From G963667145 sp963667145 (GTDB taxonomy: Bacteria; Cloacimonadota; Cloacimonadia; G963667145): a DNA stretch of 64,000 nucleotides. Numbering within the stretch: the stretch's first letter is position 1; each line of letters opens with the position of its first letter. The notes beneath the pieces are model-generated. The model saw nothing but the letters and a program-made list of their open reading frames with translations. It made no database searches and was not told where the DNA came from. Positions 63,873 through 64,000 of the stretch are shown piece after piece. Where the stretch lies: assembly GCA_963667145.1 (NCBI GenBank), contig OY762943.1, positions 1,475,615 to 1,539,614 on the forward strand, read 5' to 3'. The position numbers and the translations under genes are program-made.

Positions 63873-64000
63873 GATAACGTCTCAAAGTTGGTGTAAATTT
63901 AAAAAGTAAAAAATGGTCACTTTTGTTCTCATGTTACAAAAAGTTAACACGAGGAGGCAAAAATGACCAACAACCATGATAAAAAACTTGAAGAGTTTAC
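63873..64000 (+). mobile_element. IS256-family element, copy F (left part)
   Basis: The left end GATAACGTCTCAAAG starts at 63873. The transposase ATG is at 63963, exactly 90 bases in, as in the other copies, and its first 12 codons read TNNHDKKLEEF. The element continues past the window. It lies divergent from murC, and whether it is intact cannot be seen. Confidence 0.88.

Overview
This window comes from a low-GC Gram-negative bacterium whose lineage I cannot fix from sequence alone. The envelope evidence is a TolC-type outer-membrane factor, a lipoprotein-type RND adaptor, an RND pump and large surface-polysaccharide loci. The core genes (nusA-ylxR-infB on the plus strand; murC-murB-ftsQ-ftsA-ftsZ-coaD on the minus strand) look less AT-rich by eye than the polysaccharide genes and sit directly beside them.

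1-28451 is one long plus-strand surface-glycan locus with very tight gene spacing. It starts inside a CDP-sugar block: rfbF (partial), rfbG, a DegT aminotransferase, an acetyltransferase, a split transketolase and rfbH. Three glycosyltransferases and a frameshifted methyltransferase follow, then an fdtA/fdtB-like pair and a GDP-fucose synthase. Next comes an apparently complete pseudaminic acid pathway (pseB, pseC, a SpsF-type cytidylyltransferase, pseG, a pseH-like gene, pseI). Inserted in it are an aldo/keto reductase, a class III aminotransferase and an ACP / ketoacyl synthase III / reductase mini-set that could make a 3-hydroxyacyl group for the sugar. The locus ends with an acyltransferase, a PhnW-like / PntC-like / LicD triad that suggests aminoethylphosphonate decoration, a Wzx-type flippase and a KpsS/LipB-like protein.

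28457-46834 is a pile of nested mobile elements. An IS1595-type transposase gene is cut into two parts lying 14.4 kb apart. The 28728-43120 segment between them is bounded by IS256-family ends and an 8-bp direct repeat (GATGAATC), so it looks like a composite transposon or an IS256-mediated integration. Its cargo, on the minus strand, is a second O-antigen-type locus: WbpL/WecA-like initiating transferase, three GT2 enzymes, a decayed hexapeptide acyltransferase, a GT11 fucosyltransferase, a Wzy-like polymerase and a YfhO fragment. Three copies of an IS481-like element (called IS-C here) sit only inside IS256 copies. A 15-bp target duplication split between two of them records a recombination event. 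IS5- and IS3-family remnants and a galE tail complete the pile.

46953-52892 is a GbsR/MarR-type regulator followed by a TolC / adaptor / RND efflux operon. 53054-56855 is nusA-ylxR-infB, closed by an intrinsic terminator shared with a convergent Fsr-like MFS gene. 58106-63803 is the cell-division and peptidoglycan cluster on the minus strand. murB has no conventional start codon and appears to begin at ATC. Another IS256-family copy begins 70 bp upstream of murC and runs off the right edge.
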